Source of the DNA: Stenotrophomonas sp. Ste86
GTDB taxonomy: Bacteria; Pseudomonadota; Gammaproteobacteria; Xanthomonadales; Xanthomonadaceae
DNA length: 64,000 bases
Assembly: GCF_024519465.1 (NCBI RefSeq)
Contig: NZ_JALJRW010000003.1
Span: forward strand, 243,158 to 307,157
Direction: 5' to 3'
A program made the translations under genes and the position numbers. The notes below the pieces were generated by a model that was not told where the DNA came from, ran no database searches, and saw only the letters and a list, made by a program, of their open reading frames with translations. Of this stretch, positions 56,642 to 64,000 are shown piece by piece; position 1 is the first letter of the stretch; each line of letters begins with the position of its first letter.

Positions 56642-57220
56642 TTAGGGCATCCAGCCCAGCAGGTCTTCCAGTCGTTGATGCGGGTCATCGTGCTGCAGCA
56701 GCTGCAGCCGCTGCGGCTCTTCCAGCGGCAGCAGTTCGGCCAGCCGCCAGCCTACCCAGGCGGCCTGTTCCAGCTGCGCCGGGTGGGTGGGCGCGAAGGC
56801 CGTGCCGGCCTGCTCGATGATGTGCTCCAGCACCGTGGCCAGCAGCGCATGCTCGGGCCGCAGTTCGTCGTCGTGGTCGGGCGTACTCCATGCCACGTCG
56901 GCCAGGATCAGGCCGTTGTCGCGCACCCGCGTGCGCAGCACGTGGAAGCGGCGCTGGCCCCGCAGGCGCAGTACCAGCACGCCATCGGGGCCGACGTCGA
57001 AGTCCTCGATCCGCGCCTCTACGCCGTAAGCCGCCGGCAATGCCGGTCGCCCCACTTCGTCGCCATCGAGGATCAGGCAGATGCCGAACGTGGACTCCTG
57101 CCGGCTGCATTCGCGCAGCATGTCCAGGTAACGGCGCTCGAACACGCGCAGGCCCAGCCGCGCGCCGGGCAGCAGCACCGCGTGCAGGGGAAACAGGGGC
57201 AGCGAAACGGTCTCGGTCAT
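56642..57220 (-). CDS. LON-domain (Lon N-terminal-like) protein
   Basis: The protein has 192 residues from MTETVSLPLFPLHAVLLPGA (ATG complementary to 57218-57220). The whole chain is a Lon substrate-binding domain: LPLFPLHAVLLPGARLGLRV, FERRYLDML and GRPALPAAYGVEARI, then a helical part. No protease or ATPase domain follows, so it is a stand-alone LAN/LON-domain protein. The function in bacteria is unclear. It starts 13 bases after the mpl stop and is probably read with it. Confidence 0.9.
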   Translation of the reverse strand: MTETVSLPLFPLHAVLLPGARLGLRVFERRYLDMLRECSRQESTFGICLILDGDEVGRPALPAAYGVEARIEDFDVGPDGVLVLRLRGQRRFHVLRTRVRDNGLILADVAWSTPDHDDELRPEHALLATVLEHIIEQAGTAFAPTHPAQLEQAAWVGWRLAELLPLEEPQRLQLLQHDDPHQRLEDLLGWMP

Positions 57221-57233
57221 GGCGTGCACCGAC

Positions 57234-58598
57234 TCATCCCTGCTGCAGCTGCGCCAGGAAGCGGCGCGGCGCGCCGTCGAAACCGCCGTTGGACATGAAC
57301 ACCACGTGGTCGCCGGGCCGCGCGATGTCGCCCAGCTGCGCCAGCAGGGCATCGGTATCAGCCACCGCATGGGCTTGGCCACGCACGGCGGCGATCACCC
57401 CGGCCGTATCCCAGGCCAGTTCCGGGCGGTGCAGGAACACCACCGCGTCAGCCAATGCCAACGACGGTGCCAGGGCCTGCGCATGCGCGCCCAGCCGCAT
57501 CGAGTTGCTGCGCGGCTCCATCGCCACCACGATCCGCGCATCGCCCACCTTGGCGCGCAGGCCTTCCAGCGTGGTGTGGATGGCGGTGGGGTGATGGGCG
57601 AAATCGTCGTAGACGGTGATGTCGTGCGACTGTCCGATCACTTCCAGGCGGCGCTTGACGCTGCGGAAGCGCGCCAGCGCAGGGATCACCGTGGCCAGCT
57701 CCACGCCCACCGCATGCGCGGCGGCCAGCGCGGCCAGGCCGTTGAGCACGTTGTGCCGGCCCAGCAACGGCCACCGCACCTCGCCCACGCGCTGTCCGCG
57801 ATGGTGCACCACGAAGGCGCTGCCATCGGCGTTGATCAGTTCGGCATGCCATTCCAGCGACGCATCGAAACCGAAGCGCTCTACCGGGGTCCAGCAGCCC
57901 ATCGCCAGCACCTCCGCCAGGTAAGCGTCCTCGCCGTTGACGATCAGGCGCCCACGCGCGGGCACGGTGCGGACCAGGTGATGGAACTGGCGCTGGATCG
58001 CGGCCACGTCCGGAAAAATGTCGGCGTGGTCGTACTCGAGGTTGTTGAGGATCGCCACCAGCGGCCGGTAGTGCACGAACTTGCTGCGCTTGTCGAAGAA
58101 GGCGGTGTCGTACTCGTCGGCCTCGACCACGAACTCACGCCCCTGCCCCAGTCGCGCCGACACGCCGAAGTCTTCGGCCACGCCGCCGATCAGGAAGCCC
58201 GGCTCGCGCCCGGCGGCCTGCAGCAGCCAGGTCAGGATGGTGGTGGTGGTGGTCTTGCCGTGGGTGCCGGCGACGGCGAGCGTGTCGCGGCCCGGCAACA
58301 CCTGTTCGGACAGCCACTGCGCGCCGGAAATATAGCGCTGGCCGGCGTCCAGCACCGCTTCCACCGCCGGGTTGCCGCGCGACAAGGCGTTGCCGACAAT
58401 CACCGCATCGCAGTCGCCCGAAACGCTGTCGGCCCGGTAGCCCGGGTCCAGGGCGATGCCCAGCTGTTCCAGCTGGGTGGACATCGGCGGATAGATCGCC
58501 TGATCGCTGCCATGGACCGTATGGCCCAGTTCCCGCGCCAGCGCGGCCACGCCGCCCATGAAGGTGCCGGCAATACCAAGGATGTGAATCGTGCTCAT
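57234..58598 (-). CDS. mpl: UDP-N-acetylmuramate:L-Ala-gamma-D-Glu-meso-DAP ligase
   Basis: The protein has 454 residues and attaches recycled tripeptide to UDP-MurNAc, feeding cell-wall recycling. The N-terminus MSTIHILGIAGTFMGGVAAL has the UDP-binding loop, GTHGKTTTT is the ATP loop at about 110-118, and EADEYDTAFFDKRSKFVHYR is the Mpl-specific central signature. DDFAHHPTAI, shared with Mur ligases, is present. The carbamylated-lysine and cation residues sit in this context. The frame is open upstream but the family start is clear. Confidence 0.95.
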   Translation of the reverse strand: MSTIHILGIAGTFMGGVAALARELGHTVHGSDQAIYPPMSTQLEQLGIALDPGYRADSVSGDCDAVIVGNALSRGNPAVEAVLDAGQRYISGAQWLSEQVLPGRDTLAVAGTHGKTTTTTILTWLLQAAGREPGFLIGGVAEDFGVSARLGQGREFVVEADEYDTAFFDKRSKFVHYRPLVAILNNLEYDHADIFPDVAAIQRQFHHLVRTVPARGRLIVNGEDAYLAEVLAMGCWTPVERFGFDASLEWHAELINADGSAFVVHHRGQRVGEVRWPLLGRHNVLNGLAALAAAHAVGVELATVIPALARFRSVKRRLEVIGQSHDITVYDDFAHHPTAIHTTLEGLRAKVGDARIVVAMEPRSNSMRLGAHAQALAPSLALADAVVFLHRPELAWDTAGVIAAVRGQAHAVADTDALLAQLGDIARPGDHVVFMSNGGFDGAPRRFLAQLQQG

Positions 58599-58916
58599 GC
58601 GTTGGATTGTCGCCGATCCCCTGGGTCGTGGGCCATGGTCGGCAGACAATTCCTCATGCGCGCGCCGGAATTCAGGCGGCGGGTGTCGGGGAATCCCCGA
58701 TAGCGATGTACTGTGAAGACGGACACAATGGAACCGGCCAGCCTCAGCACCCCATTGGTCCTACTCCCCAAGAGGCCATCCCCAGGGGAGCTCATGCTGC
58801 GGGGCTCTGAGCAAGCCCGTTCGCTGGCACCTCCACACCACGCGCCTGGCCCCTTCGGGGGCCGGGCGTGTGCGTTCATGGGCCAGGCAGGCGCCGCGCA
58901 TGCGGCGCCGGGTGAC
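58599..58916. other. Gap between adk and mpl
   Basis: The 318 bases show no gene. They contain a G/C-rich hairpin near 58843-58874 (CACGCGCCTGGCCCC paired with GGGGCCGGGCGTG) just after the adk stop. This could be the adk terminator, although no T run follows. An A/T-poor region leads to mpl. Confidence 0.5.
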
Positions 58917-59480
58917 TCAGCCGTGGATCGACGCGCGGATGCGCGCTTCCACCGCGTCCAGCTCACCGACGCCATCGACGCGAGCCAGGGTGCCGCGGCC
59001 GGCGTAGAAGTCGACCACCGGCGCGGTCTGGTCGTTGTAGACCTGCAGGCGCTGACGCACCGATTCGGGATTGTCGTCGGCGCGGCCCTGCTCGGCGGCA
59101 CGGCCGGCGATGCGCTCGACCAGCAGTTCGGTCGGCACGTCCAGCTGCACCACCGCATCCAGCGGCTGGCCGATCTTGGCCAGCAGGGTGTCCAGCGCGT
59201 TGGCCTGGGCCACGTTGCGCGGGTAACCGTCGAGGATGAAGCCGTTGGCCACGTCGGCCTGGCCCAGTCGCGATTCGAGCATGCCCAGCAGGATGTCGTC
59301 GGACACCAGGTTGCCCGCGTCCATCACCGCCTTGGCCTGCTTGCCCAGCTCGGTGCCTGCGGCCACTTCGGCACGCAGCAGATCACCGGTGGAAATGTGC
59401 GCAATCGACAGGTGTTCCTTCAGGCGCGTCGCCTGTGTCCCCTTGCCCGAACCGGGCGGTCCCAACAGAACCAATCGCAT
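58917..59480 (-). CDS. adk: Adenylate kinase (short LID form)
   Basis: The protein has 187 residues and interconverts 2 ADP with ATP plus AMP. The start MRLVLLGPPGSGKGTQATRL carries the P-loop. AMP contacts are in HISTGDLLRAE and ILDGYPRNVAQA, and the LID arginine region is GRAAEQGRADDNPESVRQRL. The long LID domain of the E. coli enzyme is replaced by a short loop, as in other xanthomonads. It is divergent from pfp. Confidence 0.96.
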   Translation of the reverse strand: MRLVLLGPPGSGKGTQATRLKEHLSIAHISTGDLLRAEVAAGTELGKQAKAVMDAGNLVSDDILLGMLESRLGQADVANGFILDGYPRNVAQANALDTLLAKIGQPLDAVVQLDVPTELLVERIAGRAAEQGRADDNPESVRQRLQVYNDQTAPVVDFYAGRGTLARVDGVGELDAVEARIRASIHG

Positions 59481-59621
59481 CAACCTGACTCCAACTTGGT
59501 AAGAAAATGGAAGGGCGCGCGCCCCGGGATTGTCCACAATCACGCTGCACCGCAATACGCGCACTTTACCCCATACCGGTAATGTCTCTGCAATGTCCTT
59601 CCCCCAGACCAAGGTCGACCC

Positions 59622-60878
59622 ATGTCCAAAGGTACCCTGCTCTACGCCCAGTCAGGCGGCGTCACCGCCGTCATCAACGCCACCGCCTCGGCGGTCATCA
59701 GCACCGCCCGGGCCAAGGGAATCAAGGTCTTGGCCGCGCGCAACGGCATCCTCGGCGCGCTCCGCGAGGAGCTGATCGATACCACCAAGGAATCGGCGGC
59801 GGCGATCGCCGCGCTCGCCCATACGCCCGGCGGGGCGTTCGGCTCGTGCCGCTACAAGCTGAAATCGATCGAGGCCGACCGGGCCAAATATGAGCGCCTG
59901 CTGGAGGTGCTCCGGGCCCATGACGTGCGCTGGTTCCTCTACAACGGCGGCAACGATTCGGCCGACACCGCGTGGAAGGTGTCGCAGCTGGCCAAGGCCT
60001 TCGACTACGACCTGACCTGCATCGGCGTGCCCAAGACCATCGACAACGACCTGGCGGTGACCGACACCTGCCCCGGCTTCGGGTCGGCGGCCAAGTACAC
60101 GGCCGTGTCGGTGCGCGAAGCGGCACTGGACGTGGCGGCGATGGCCGAAACCTCGACCAAGGTATTCGTCTACGAGGCGATGGGCCGCCACGCCGGTTGG
60201 CTGGCGGCGGCGGCCGGGCTGGCTGGCGAAGGCCCCGATGACGCCCCGCACATCATCCTGCTGCCCGAACGCGCCTACGACGAGGCCGCGTTCCTGGCCA
60301 AGGTCAAGCAGGTGGTCGAGCGCGTGGGGCACTGCGTGGTGGTGGCCTCCGAAGGCATCCAGACCGCCGACGGCCGCTTCGTCGCCGATGCCGGCGGCGG
60401 CAAGGATTCGTTCGGGCATACCCAACTGGGCGGCGTCGCCTCGCAGTTGGCCGCACGGGTCAAGGACACGCTGGGCTACAAGGTGCATTGGACCTTGCCC
60501 GACTATCTGCAGCGCTCGGCCCGGCATATCGCCTCCAAGACCGACTGGGAGCAGGCGCAGGCGGTCGGCAAGGCGGCGGTGCAGTTCGCGCTGAAGGGCC
60601 AGAACGCGGTGATGCCGGTGATCGTGCGCGGCAGCGACAAACCGTACCGCTGGAAGATCGAGGCCGCGCCCCTGCACAAGGTGGCCAACCACGAGAAGAA
60701 AATGCCGGCCGGTTTCATCCGCAAGGACGGCTTCGGCATCACCGCCAAGGCGCGCGCCTACCTGTCACCGCTGATCAAGGGCGAAGCGCCGTTGCCCTAC
60801 GGCGCCGACGGCCTGCCCAAGTACGTCACGCTGAAGAACGTGGCAGTGAAGAAGAAACTGCCTGCGTTCGAAGCGTAA
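59622..60878 (+). CDS. pfp: PPi-dependent 6-phosphofructokinase
   Basis: The protein has 418 residues and phosphorylates fructose-6-phosphate reversibly with pyrophosphate in place of ATP. PPi use is read from two positions: GGNDS (109-113), where ATP enzymes have GGDGS/T, and PKTIDND (137-143), where ATP enzymes have PGTIDND. Fructose-phosphate contacts are MGRHAGW (187-193), VASEG and the QRSARH segment. It belongs to the type II family of xanthomonads and methylotrophs. The next gene on the same strand, two genes away, is a membrane pyrophosphatase, so PPi use is a local theme. Confidence 0.95.
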   Translation: MSKGTLLYAQSGGVTAVINATASAVISTARAKGIKVLAARNGILGALREELIDTTKESAAAIAALAHTPGGAFGSCRYKLKSIEADRAKYERLLEVLRAHDVRWFLYNGGNDSADTAWKVSQLAKAFDYDLTCIGVPKTIDNDLAVTDTCPGFGSAAKYTAVSVREAALDVAAMAETSTKVFVYEAMGRHAGWLAAAAGLAGEGPDDAPHIILLPERAYDEAAFLAKVKQVVERVGHCVVVASEGIQTADGRFVADAGGGKDSFGHTQLGGVASQLAARVKDTLGYKVHWTLPDYLQRSARHIASKTDWEQAQAVGKAAVQFALKGQNAVMPVIVRGSDKPYRWKIEAAPLHKVANHEKKMPAGFIRKDGFGITAKARAYLSPLIKGEAPLPYGADGLPKYVTLKNVAVKKKLPAFEA

Positions 60879-60895
60879 ACCACTGCAACAATAAC

Positions 60896-60951
60896 GGCCG
60901 CTGGTGGGCTCCGTCGGGGATCAGGCGATCCCGGGGAGCCCGCCAGCGGCC
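60896..60951. terminator. Large hairpin between convergent genes
   Basis: The arms GGCCGCTGGTGGGCTCC (60896-60912) and GGGAGCCCGCCAGCGGCC (about 60934-60951) pair with one bulge, with an inner GGGATC...GATCCC stem. It sits between the pfp stop and the opposite-strand gene end. No T run is present, so this is a probable bidirectional 3' structure. Confidence 0.65.
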
Positions 60952-60974
60952 TTCATTACTGTCACGCAAGCTGC

Positions 60975-61478
60975 TCAGTTGCAGGGCTTGCCTTCCACCT
61001 TCAGCTGCGCGGCAAACATCGGCACCTGCGCGATCTTGCCGGCGGCCGCCTGTTTCTTGGCCTCTTCCAGGTAGATCCGGGACTGGCCCTGGCCATCCAG
61101 CTCGGGCTTCTGCGCGACCGGCATGCGCCATACCCGCACGACCGCCTGCTGTGCGGGGCACGCGGCGCTGGGCACGCGGATCACATCATTGAGCTTCCAG
61201 CCCTTGGCCTGGCTGGGCTGGGCCTTGTCGAAATCGACGAAACGCGCACGCGGCTGGCACTGCTCGCTGGTGCGCACCACAGCGAATTTGTAGGGCTGCG
61301 CGGCATCGGCGGTGAACATGCCCTCCAGCCGCGCACAGGCCTCGGGAATCTGGCGCAGCGTATGCGCCGCGCCCACCGCCTGCGGCGCACCGGCGGCGCG
61401 TTGCAGCTCGGGGGTTTCGGCGGCGCTGGCCGCGATGGCGGGCAGCAGCGCGAGCCAGAGCAGGTGACGGGTGGACAT
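60975..61478 (-). CDS. Hypothetical periplasmic protein
   Basis: The precursor has 167 residues (ATG complementary to 61476-61478, GGAG upstream). A signal peptide (about 1-20, ending SAAE) is followed by a small domain with paired cysteines (EACARLEGMF, RTSEQCQPRARFVDFD, SAACPAQQAVVRVWRM). The pattern PxxCxxLxGMF near its start and the Cys spacing resemble small secreted proteins found in xanthomonads, but I cannot name the family. It is single and opposite in strand to pfp and hppA. Confidence 0.75.
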   Translation of the reverse strand: MSTRHLLWLALLPAIAASAAETPELQRAAGAPQAVGAAHTLRQIPEACARLEGMFTADAAQPYKFAVVRTSEQCQPRARFVDFDKAQPSQAKGWKLNDVIRVPSAACPAQQAVVRVWRMPVAQKPELDGQGQSRIYLEEAKKQAAAGKIAQVPMFAAQLKVEGKPCN

Positions 61479-61882
61479 GGCAGGACTCCGGGAGCTGGGG
61501 ATGGAGCGAGGCTGCCAGCGGATGGCTGAACGGCGTGGCAAGGCGTCCCATCAACGCGTAGCTGGATCCAGAGGGCTGACCACCAGCCCCCTGAGTCAGG
61601 GGGCAGCCGCGAAGCGGCCGGGGACTGGATGCTGATAAGAGGGGCCCGTGGTTTGCGCAGCAAACCATGGGGCGACAGCGCGCATGCGATGACGCGTACC
61701 CGGCACTACCGGTCTGCGGGAGAATGCCCGCATACTCGGGCCACCAGGGATTGCTGAACACCGCCACACGCTTGAGGACCGGGTACGGTCTGAACGGGTT
61801 GGTCCAAGGTTGCAGCCCGTTGTGCCCCCGCGTGGAGAGGTTCGTCCGTTCACTGGATGCCATCCATCACCCGGGAGGGGAC
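61479..61882. other. 404-base gap upstream of hppA with three palindromes
   Basis: No gene is supported. Successive palindromes are present: GCCCCCTGAGTCAGGGGGC (61586-61604, perfect), GCCGCGAAGCGGC (about 61606-61618) and GGTTTGCGCAGCAAACC (61650-61666). They lie between the start of the periplasmic protein gene and hppA. Promoters for both should be here, but none is clear. A GGGAGGGG ribosome binding site precedes hppA. Confidence 0.5.
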
Positions 61883-63910
61883 ATGCTGGAACGTTACGGG
61901 CTTTCTCTGGCGCTGTTCTGCGCCATTCTCGCGATTCTCTACGGCATCGTGTCGGCACGCTGGATTCTCCGGCAACCGGCTGGCAATGCCCGCATGCAGG
62001 AAATCGCCGCCGCCATCCAGGAAGGCGCGCGCGCCTATCTCAACCGTCAATACCTCACCATCGGCATCGCCGGCGCCGTGCTGTTCGTGCTGGTCGGCGT
62101 CTTTCTCAGCTGGTACACCGCGATCGGCTTTGCGATCGGCGCGGTGCTGTCCGGCGCGGCCGGTTACATCGGCATGAACGTGTCGGTACGCGCCAACGTG
62201 CGTACCGCCGAAGCGGCGCGCAACGGCCTCAGTGCGGCGATGGACGTCGCCTTCCGGGGCGGCGCGATCACCGGCATGCTGGTGGTCGGGCTCGGCCTGC
62301 TGGGCGTGGCCGGCTACTACGCGCTGCTGCTGCGGCTCGGTCTGGAAACCGGGCAGGCGCTGCACGCGCTGGTCGGGCTGGCGTTCGGTTCGTCGTTGAT
62401 CTCGATCTTCGCGCGGCTGGGCGGCGGCATCTTCACCAAGGGGGCCGACGTCGGCGCGGATCTGGTGGGCAAGGTCGAGGCCGGCATTCCCGAGGATGAT
62501 CCGCGCAACCCGGCGGTGATCGCCGACAACGTTGGTGACAACGTCGGCGACTGCGCAGGCATGGCCGCCGACCTGTTCGAGACCTACGCGGTGACGGTCA
62601 TCGCCACGATGCTGCTGGGCAGCCTGATGCTGGCCGAAGCCGGGCGCAACGCGATCCTGTATCCGCTGGTGCTGGGCGGTGTGTCGATCATCGCCTCGAT
62701 CATCGGCGCGCTGTTCGTCAAGGTGAAGCCGGGCGGCTCGATCATGGGCGCGCTGTACAAGGGCGTGATCGTGTCCGGCGTGCTGGCGGCGATCGCGTTC
62801 TATCCGATCACCATCCAGTTGATGCCGGACAACGCACACGGCGCGCTGAACCTGTACTTCTGCGCCCTGGTCGGCCTGGTGCTCACCGGCCTGATCGTGT
62901 GGATCACCGAGTACTACACCGGCACCCAGTACAAGCCGGTGCAGCACGTGGCGCAGGCATCCACCACCGGACACGGCACCAACATCATCGCCGGGCTCGG
63001 GGTCTCGATGAAGTCCACGGCCCTGCCGGTGATCGCGGTCTGCGTGGCGATCTGGCTGGCGCACTACTTCGGCGGCCTGTACGGCATCGCCATCGCCGCC
63101 ACCGCGATGCTGTCGATGGCCGGCATGATCGTCGCGCTGGATGCCTACGGCCCGATCACCGACAACGCCGGCGGCATCGCCGAGATGGCCGAGTTGCCCT
63201 CCGCCATCCGCGACATCACCGATCCGCTGGATGCCGTTGGCAACACCACCAAGGCGGTGACCAAGGGCTATGCGATCGGCTCGGCGGCACTGGCCGCGCT
63301 GGTGCTGTTCGCCGATTACACGCATAACCTGCAGGCCGCCAACCCCGGGGAGGTGTTCGCCTTCGACCTGTCCGACCACACGGTGATCATCGGCCTGCTG
63401 ATCGGCGGCCTGATCCCCTACCTGTTCGGCGCGATGGCGATGGAGGCCGTGGGCCGGGCGGCGGGTGCGGTAGTGGAGGAGGTGCGCCGCCAGTTCCGCG
63501 AGATCCCCGGGATCATGGAGGGCACCGGCAAACCGCAGTACGACCGCGCCGTGGACATGCTGACCCGCTCGGCGATCCGCGAAATGATCGTGCCCTCGCT
63601 GCTGCCGGTGGCGGTCCCGGTGGTGGTCGGCCTGCTGCTCGGGCCGCGCGCGCTGGGTGGCCTGCTGATCGGCACCATCGTCACCGGCCTGTTCGTGGCG
63701 ATCTCGATGACCACCGGCGGCGGTGCGTGGGACAACGCCAAAAAGTACATCGAAGATGGCCACTTCGGCGGCAAGGGCAGCGAGGCGCACAAGGCCGCGA
63801 TCACGGGCGATACGGTCGGCGATCCTTACAAGGACACGGCAGGCCCGGCGATCAATCCGTTGATCAAGATCATCAACATCGTGGCGTTGCTGCTGGTGCC
63901 GTTGCTGTAG
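61883..63910 (+). CDS. hppA: Membrane-bound H+-translocating pyrophosphatase (K+-independent type)
   Basis: The protein has 675 residues with about 16 membrane helices and couples pyrophosphate hydrolysis to proton pumping. The active-site block [16 protein letters not shown] (215-230), the [13 protein letters not shown] segment (187-199) and the later [12 protein letters not shown] block (420-431) carry the Mg-PPi ligands. In the K+-site segment [10 protein letters not shown], Lys457 and Thr460 match the pair that marks K+-independent enzymes, so the common label 'K+-stimulated' would be wrong. The start follows GGGAGGGG. It pairs with the PPi-dependent phosphofructokinase nearby. Confidence 0.96.
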   Translation: MLERYGLSLALFCAILAILYGIVSARWILRQPAGNARMQEIAAAIQEGARAYLNRQYLTIGIAGAVLFVLVGVFLSWYTAIGFAIGAVLSGAAGYIGMNVSVRANVRTAEAARNGLSAAMDVAFRGGAITGMLVVGLGLLGVAGYYALLLRLGLETGQALHALVGLAFGSSLISIFARLGGGIFTKGADVGADLVGKVEAGIPEDDPRNPAVIADNVGDNVGDCAGMAADLFETYAVTVIATMLLGSLMLAEAGRNAILYPLVLGGVSIIASIIGALFVKVKPGGSIMGALYKGVIVSGVLAAIAFYPITIQLMPDNAHGALNLYFCALVGLVLTGLIVWITEYYTGTQYKPVQHVAQASTTGHGTNIIAGLGVSMKSTALPVIAVCVAIWLAHYFGGLYGIAIAATAMLSMAGMIVALDAYGPITDNAGGIAEMAELPSAIRDITDPLDAVGNTTKAVTKGYAIGSAALAALVLFADYTHNLQAANPGEVFAFDLSDHTVIIGLLIGGLIPYLFGAMAMEAVGRAAGAVVEEVRRQFREIPGIMEGTGKPQYDRAVDMLTRSAIREMIVPSLLPVAVPVVVGLLLGPRALGGLLIGTIVTGLFVAISMTTGGGAWDNAKKYIEDGHFGGKGSEAHKAAITGDTVGDPYKDTAGPAINPLIKIINIVALLLVPLL

Positions 63911-64000
63911 CACGCGGCAGGGGTGCATGTCCCGGCCGTGCCGGGGCATGCGCGCCTTTGCAGGCGCGCACACACTACGCGCGGCGCGGCTTCACCGCCC

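Noticed and set aside
61883-63910. Na+-translocating, K+-stimulated pyrophosphatase
   Set aside because: Lys457 and Thr460 in [10 protein letters not shown] are the marks of K+-independent H+ pumps.

Overview
The window looks like chromosomal DNA of a Stenotrophomonas-type member of the Xanthomonadaceae. Three things point there: high G+C throughout; a gammaproteobacterial gene order (pilMNO opposite mrcA, recG-ridA-spoT-rpoZ-gmk-yicC, zapA-6S RNA-ygfA); and many short palindromes that begin GTAG, the pattern published as SMAG/GTAG REP elements of Stenotrophomonas. The genus is an inference from these features, not from a database match.

Layout. 1-2.6 kb holds pilO (cut by the window edge), pilN and pilM on the minus strand, divergent from mrcA (penicillin-binding protein 1A). 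6.2-18.1 kb is the accessory block, all on the minus strand. It begins with a CS1/CFA-I-type (alternate chaperone-usher) fimbrial operon in the order pilin, usher, tip subunit, chaperone. A 1,792-residue trimeric autotransporter adhesin follows. The block ends with a small membrane protein overlapping a TIR-domain protein, which I regard as the best candidate for an undescribed two-gene system. 18.7-23.2 kb holds a BOF-family periplasmic protein, gltA, type B ribosomal protein L31 and a nucleoside hydrolase. It also contains two long perfect inverted repeats that share a conserved loop.

23-33.6 kb is housekeeping: recG, ridA, spoT, rpoZ, gmk and yicC on one strand, then rph, a VOC protein, rdgB and hemW on the other. 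33.8-41 kb holds a DUF1631 protein with a PilZ protein, two proline peptidases (pepQ, pepP), a UPF0149 protein, a TIGR02449-like coiled coil and zapA. 41-50.5 kb holds the 6S RNA gene, ygfA, an EVE protein, rpiA, a DUF192 lipoprotein, a SirB1-like protein, rubredoxin, thiE, hemL, azurin, a HAD hydrolase, argD and a voltage-gated K+ channel. 50.5-58.6 kb holds two lipoproteins, an SDR, a DUF2867 protein with a lipopolysaccharide-kinase-like protein, a DedA-PAP2 fusion, a LON-domain protein and mpl. The window closes with adk, a PPi-dependent phosphofructokinase, a periplasmic protein and a membrane H+-pyrophosphatase. This places two PPi-using enzymes of central metabolism side by side.

GTAG palindromes lie in most gaps between genes, often as inverted pairs at gene ends. 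In three cases (hemW, the HAD gene, argD) the TAG of the repeat is itself the stop codon. No tRNA, rRNA, CRISPR array, insertion sequence or phage gene was recognised.
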